Origin: Myxococcota bacterium
Lineage (GTDB): Bacteria; Myxococcota_A; Polyangia; JAAYKL01
Reading direction: 5' to 3'
Assembly (NCBI GenBank): GCA_030065855.1
Contig: JASJCT010000006.1
Coordinates: 1 to 64,000, forward strand
DNA: 64,000 nucleotides
The translations under genes and the position numbers were made by a program. The notes beneath the pieces were generated by a model. That model ran no database searches. It saw nothing but the letters and a program-made list of their open reading frames with translations, and was not told the DNA's origin. Position 1 is the stretch's first letter, and each line of letters starts with the position of its first letter. Below, piece after piece: positions 52,694-64,000 of this stretch.

Positions 52694-55546
52694 ATGAAGA
52701 AAAAAATCCGCGTATTATCGAAACTTGCCGTCGCTATGGTGCTCCTTTCAGGCTGCTGTGGCCACCCGCCCGAGGTATCGACACCGCCCCCACCTCTAGC
52801 GCCCGAGCCACAGCAAGATGCAATGACCCGGGCAGCACCGGCAATGTCGCCCACAATCTCGATTCACGACGACCGGCTCGATAACGGCCTGAAAATACTC
52901 ATCTTATCGGATCACAGCGCGCCGGTAGTAACGGTTCAGGTGTGGTACCGCGTGGGCAGCCGAAATGAACGCCCGGGCATTCGCGGCCTGGCACACTTCA
53001 CAGAGCACATGATGTTCAAGGGATCGGCCAATGTGGGGCCCGAGGATCACGCGCGCATCATCGACGCAGTAGGCGGTACTGAAAATGCGTTTACCAGCGA
53101 GGATGTGACGGCGTATCACAATACCGTGCCCTCGGATAGAATCGAGCTTGCCATGGCACTCGAGGCCGAGAGAATGACCGGCGCAACACTTGATGAAACC
53201 CATTTTTATAAGGAAAGAGAGGTAGTAAAAGAAGAGATCCGGCGCGCCCTTCAAAACAATCCCATTGGTGTGTTGTTCAAAAAATTTCGCGCCGTGGCCT
53301 ATGAAAAACACCCCTACAGTTGGACGCCCGGTGGCACGCTCGAAGATCTGGATCAGATCTCCCTCGAAGATCAAAAGGCATTCTACAAGACCCACTATAT
53401 CCCCAATAATGCAGTGTTGGTGGTGGTGGGCGATACCACCCCAGAAGCGGTGAAATCCCTTGCCCATAAGTATTTTGGATCGATCCCAACTGGGCCATCA
53501 CCTGAGGTGGCATCTATTGCAGAACCCGAACAGACCGCCTACCGTCGGCACGAGATACAGCATCCAACCCAACTTCCCATTGCCATCGGCGGATATAAGG
53601 TGCCAGCTGCTGCTGACCCCAATTCAGCCGTGCTAGAGGTGGCAGAGGTCATCCTGGGGGACGGGAAGAGCTCGCGCCTGCATCGAAAACTGGTGCGGGA
53701 AAAAAAGCTCGCCGTCTTTGCCGGGGGGGTCAACATGAAGATGAAAGACCCCGGGCTATTTTTGGTGTTTGCCGGATACATGCCAAATGTGTCAGCTGAA
53801 GCCGTGGAGCATGTACTGATCGAAGAAGTCACCCGGCTGGCCGAGGAGGGCCCCACGCCAGACGAACTCACCAAGGCCAAAAATCAGCTAAAAGCCCGGT
53901 ACACGTTCAGTCTCACGTCACTCTCGCGCGTGGGATTCGAGCTGGGTACGGCAGAGCTCGTCGAGGGAGACTATCGTCAGTTTCTCAAAGGCGCCACAGC
54001 ATACGATGCCATCACAGCCGAAGATGTAAAACAGGTGGCCCGTCAGTACCTGAACAAGGATCGGCTCACAATGGCCGTTCTCAAGTCGCCAGAGGCAGGC
54101 AAAGAAAGTGAAAAAGCCGCGGCCTCAGAAATCAGCGAGGCCAAGGTTGAGACCACTACATGGCCCACGGCAAAACAGTTTTTGGACCTCGGAGACGCTG
54201 CAGCTGGACCGATTGACCTGCCACCCATTGCCCGAAAGACCCTTGCCAACGGGCTGGAGCTGATGGTTATCGAACGACGCGAGCAACCCGTGGTGTATTT
54301 TGACTTGACAGTGGCAGGTGGCCGGCTGACCGATCCCAAAGGCAAGGCCGGCCTGGCAACCCTGCTGATGGAGATGTTCACCCACGGGACAAAGACCCGC
54401 ACTGCAGAAACGATTGCCGAAGAGGTGGAGCGTCTAGGGGGTGATATCTCGGGCCATGCAGGCCAGGAGAGCTTTGGGATACACAGTCAATTCCTCGCCC
54501 GCGATTTGGAAAAGGGACTGGCGATCTTTGCAGATGTGGCCTTGAACCCCACCTTTCCGGCCGATGAGATGGACAAAGCCAAACAGCCGATCCTGGCCGA
54601 TATTCAGATGACCCGAGACAGTCCCATCTCCATGGCTATCGAAAACATGAACTATTCAATTTTCGGCTACAACCACCCCAGGGGGCGACCCAAAAGCGCG
54701 GCCACCCTCTCTTCGGTAACCGTTTCGGACTTAAAAGCCCAGTACGAGCGATACTTCCAGCCGCAGCAGGGGCTGCTCACCGTGGTCGGAGATGTCAATG
54801 GCCAAGAGACCCTTAAGATCATCGAGGCGGCATTTGGCAAGTGGCAGGGGCAAGGGGATGCAGCACCATTACCTCCAGATCCGAGCTCAAAAGCGGTAAA
54901 AACAGTACGCCTGGTCGACAAACCCGATCTGACCCAATCCACCATTATGATGGGGCATTTGGGCATTGAACGCCGGGATCCCGACTACATTCCCCTCCTT
55001 TTGGGCAACTACGTCTTGGGCGCAGGTGGGTTTTCATCCCGGCTCATGAAGAATATCCGATCTAAGGGCGGCAAGACCTACGGTGTTGGTTCCCGGTTTC
55101 AGTCCGGGCGGACCAGAGGGCCGTTCTTTGCCTATACGTTCACGCGCAATCGAGAGACCGGTGCCACGATGCAGATGATCCTCGATGAAATCAAAAAAAT
55201 AAGAAAAGCGGGCATTACAGCGGCCGAGCTTCAGGCAGCCAAAAACAACCTGGCTGGCAGCTACGCCATTGCGCTGCAACCCCCAGAGGGCATGGCTGAT
55301 GAGCTCGTAGAAGCCGCCTTCTACGGCCTGGGTGACCATTGGGTGCGCGACTATCGAAAAGCCATTACAGCGCCGACCCTCGAGGACGTGAACGCAGCGC
55401 TTAAAAAACACCTTCAGCCCAGAAAGCTCGCGTTCGTGGTCATCGGCAATGCAAAAGAAATCCAAAAACAGGTCCGCACATTCGGCCCCATAAAGAAAGT
55501 CGATTACCTGGCCCCCGTGCCCGACGAAGAGCGCAAGACCCCATAA
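52694..55546 (+). CDS. M16-family (insulinase/pitrilysin-like) zinc protease lipoprotein, two units
   Basis: A 950-residue envelope protease. The lipobox is MVLLSGC near the start. The first M16 unit carries the inverted zinc motif HFTEH (His101, Glu104, His105) and the third ligand Glu181 in EVVKEEIRRAL, so it should be active. The second unit starts near residue 515 (RKTLANGLELMVIERREQPV) and lacks the HxxEH pattern, as expected for the substrate-clamp half, but keeps the R/Y loop (SKGGKTYGVGSRF). The two halves would form one closed chamber that degrades peptides in the periplasm. The ATG at 52694 follows AGAGGTG and starts the signal; a frame to 52595 is longer but unlikely. Confidence 0.93.
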   Translation: MKKKIRVLSKLAVAMVLLSGCCGHPPEVSTPPPPLAPEPQQDAMTRAAPAMSPTISIHDDRLDNGLKILILSDHSAPVVTVQVWYRVGSRNERPGIRGLAHFTEHMMFKGSANVGPEDHARIIDAVGGTENAFTSEDVTAYHNTVPSDRIELAMALEAERMTGATLDETHFYKEREVVKEEIRRALQNNPIGVLFKKFRAVAYEKHPYSWTPGGTLEDLDQISLEDQKAFYKTHYIPNNAVLVVVGDTTPEAVKSLAHKYFGSIPTGPSPEVASIAEPEQTAYRRHEIQHPTQLPIAIGGYKVPAAADPNSAVLEVAEVILGDGKSSRLHRKLVREKKLAVFAGGVNMKMKDPGLFLVFAGYMPNVSAEAVEHVLIEEVTRLAEEGPTPDELTKAKNQLKARYTFSLTSLSRVGFELGTAELVEGDYRQFLKGATAYDAITAEDVKQVARQYLNKDRLTMAVLKSPEAGKESEKAAASEISEAKVETTTWPTAKQFLDLGDAAAGPIDLPPIARKTLANGLELMVIERREQPVVYFDLTVAGGRLTDPKGKAGLATLLMEMFTHGTKTRTAETIAEEVERLGGDISGHAGQESFGIHSQFLARDLEKGLAIFADVALNPTFPADEMDKAKQPILADIQMTRDSPISMAIENMNYSIFGYNHPRGRPKSAATLSSVTVSDLKAQYERYFQPQQGLLTVVGDVNGQETLKIIEAAFGKWQGQGDAAPLPPDPSSKAVKTVRLVDKPDLTQSTIMMGHLGIERRDPDYIPLLLGNYVLGAGGFSSRLMKNIRSKGGKTYGVGSRFQSGRTRGPFFAYTFTRNRETGATMQMILDEIKKIRKAGITAAELQAAKNNLAGSYAIALQPPEGMADELVEAAFYGLGDHWVRDYRKAITAPTLEDVNAALKKHLQPRKLAFVVIGNAKEIQKQVRTFGPIKKVDYLAPVPDEERKTP

Positions 55547-55598
55547 AATCCTCACCAGAAAACTCAGCAGGGAAGGGTGAAGCCTTTTGATCGTGAGA

Positions 55599-55694
55599 TC
55601 CCAATTATTAATCTATTATTGGGAATAGCTTCCCACGTTTCTCCATTCCATCATTCTTGTCCTTTTCCTGTTGCGCATTACCGCCCATGCGCAA
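55599..55694. promoter_or_regulatory. two inverted repeats upstream of arsM (candidate operators)
   Basis: TCCCAAT and ATTGGGA flank a 12-base AT-rich spacer (55599-55624). TTGCGCAT and ATGCGCAA flank an 8-base spacer (55671-55694), 26 bases before the arsM start. Either could bind a dimeric repressor such as an ArsR-type protein; no arsR gene is in the window. The first could also be part of an end structure for the M16 gene. Confidence 0.4.
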
Positions 55695-55720
55695 TAAACA
55701 TTCTTTAATGGAGGTGCTGT

Positions 55721-56566
55721 GTGAGTAATTCATCAAAAATCAGACGAGATGTGGCTGAGGACTATGCAAAAGCCGTGACTGCGCCGAGTGGCTGTTGTTG
55801 CGGCGATCCCGTGCCCAAGGGTGTGGTCGTTAAGATTGCCGGCTACACAGACGCGGAGATAGGGTCGCTGCCGGCTGAGGCGGTTGTCAATTCGTTTGGC
55901 TGTGGCAATCCCCTGGCCTTTTCTTCGGTTGAGCCGGGTCAGGTGGTGCTGGACCTGGGTTCAGGGGCTGGCATCGACCTGCTCCTGGCTGCAAAGAAGG
56001 TCGGCAAAGAGGGCAAGGTCATCGGCGTGGACATGACCGATGAGATGATCGACAAGGCCCGGGAGAACATCACTGCAGCCGGCTTAACCAACGTGGAGGT
56101 GCGCAAGGGCATTATCGAGGCCCTGCCCGTGGATGACGACAGTGTGGACTGGGTCATCTCCAACTGCGTGATCAACCTCTCCCCGGAAAAGCACCGGGTA
56201 TTTCAGGAGATAGCCCGGGTCTTGAAGCCCGGTGGGGCCATGCTGGTGTCGGACATCGTGGCCGAGGACCTGCCCAAATCGCTCACTGAAAACCGCCAGG
56301 TCTACTCGGCCTGCCTGGCCGGGGCCATCAGCGAACCCGCCTATCTCAAGGGGTTGACCGATGCCGGCTTGGTCGACGTGGCAGTAAAGGACAGGCTCGT
56401 CTACGACGAATCCCAACTCGTGGGGCTGATCGGCTCGGAGCTGCGGGAAGTGGGCAGTGCCTGTTGCTCGGGCAGCGACGTCAACCAAGAGCTCGCCCGC
56501 AGGTTTGCAAAGGAGCTCGCAGGTAAGGTCGCCAGTGTTAAAGTTTTTGGAAAAAAGCCGGTGTAA
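55721..56566 (+). CDS. arsM: arsenite S-adenosylmethionine methyltransferase
   Basis: A 281-residue cytoplasmic enzyme that methylates As(III) with SAM and glutathione or thioredoxin, giving methylated arsenicals as detoxification. The SAM motif is VLDLGSGAGIDLLLAA, with an acidic residue after VIGVDMT. Arsenic-binding features are SFGCGNP, SNCVINLSP and an N-terminal GCCCG, and a second Cys pair (ACCSG) near the end fits the family. GGAGGT lies five bases before the GTG start at 55721. It is alone on its strand, with no ars transporter, reductase or repressor beside it. Confidence 0.95.
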   Translation: MSNSSKIRRDVAEDYAKAVTAPSGCCCGDPVPKGVVVKIAGYTDAEIGSLPAEAVVNSFGCGNPLAFSSVEPGQVVLDLGSGAGIDLLLAAKKVGKEGKVIGVDMTDEMIDKARENITAAGLTNVEVRKGIIEALPVDDDSVDWVISNCVINLSPEKHRVFQEIARVLKPGGAMLVSDIVAEDLPKSLTENRQVYSACLAGAISEPAYLKGLTDAGLVDVAVKDRLVYDESQLVGLIGSELREVGSACCSGSDVNQELARRFAKELAGKVASVKVFGKKPV

Positions 56567-56572
56567 ATCAGA

Positions 56573-64000
<7,428 letters not shown>

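Overview
The window looks like a chromosome segment of a Gram-negative bacterium of the myxobacterial (Myxococcota, former Deltaproteobacteria) type, of moderate GC. This is inferred from several things seen together: an Agl/Glt-like (TolQ/TolR-like) motor operon ending in an FHA/TonB-like protein; giant secreted proteins built from MopE-type 'CDGxDNDCDGxTDE' repeats; a CxC plus membrane segment plus Arg-cluster surface-sorting tail; Asp/Thr and Asp/Ser linkers; a small ribbon-helix-helix protein of a type common in that phylum; and sigma/anti-sigma/caspase-like gene order. No rRNA, tRNA, CRISPR array, transposase or phage gene was seen.

Layout. 1-3.9 kb: a dispersed repeat, then gpsA with an orphan sensor kinase, divergent from a flippase-like membrane protein. 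4.0-7.8 kb: an overlapping pair, an OmpA/thrombospondin-3 outer-membrane protein and a Cys-rich ten-repeat lipoprotein. 8.0-10.1 kb: a lipase-like hydrolase divergent from an envelope protein. 10.1-13.7 kb: a membrane-embedded AraC-type regulator followed by a visibly decayed cluster (truncated sigma factor, intact-looking zinc-finger anti-sigma, truncated caspase-like gene, AraC tail fragment) and a small Cys-rich protein. 14.1-19.5 kb: a POT peptide transporter, a papain-family protease carrying its own chagasin-like inhibitor domain, a DUF2147 protein and a ribbon-helix-helix protein. 19.7-22.5 kb: a three-gene polysaccharide-export set (coiled-coil protein, beta-barrel, Wza-like lipoprotein).

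22.7-34.5 kb is the largest coherent system: eight minus-strand genes, several overlapping, encoding an envelope protein, three TPR proteins (one a clear lipoprotein), a TolQ/MotA-like channel, two TolR/ExbD-like proteins and an FHA plus TonB-like protein. I infer a proton-driven trans-envelope machine related to Agl-Glt gliding or Tol-Pal systems. One TolR-like protein has Asn where the proton-binding Asp is expected. An ECF sigma/anti-sigma pair faces away from it.

36.9-43.7 kb: a 1417-residue double-ATPase acyl-CoA dehydratase activase, a nucleotidyltransferase-like protein and FadD, suggesting CoA-ester metabolism with an oxygen-sensitive step. 44-48.3 kb: a beta-helix surface protein, a 31-bp inverted repeat, a periplasmic protein and a Crp/Fnr-type regulator. 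48.5-56.6 kb: a 1317-residue coiled-coil protein with a degenerate methyltransferase-like head, a two-unit M16 protease lipoprotein and arsM. 56.6-64 kb: one uninterrupted minus-strand frame that runs off the window and joins what look like two surface proteins, the sorting tail of one running straight into the lipoprotein signal of the next.

Most start sites were chosen from Shine-Dalgarno spacing and signal-peptide position; several differ from the longest reading frame. All family assignments are by eye, with no database search.
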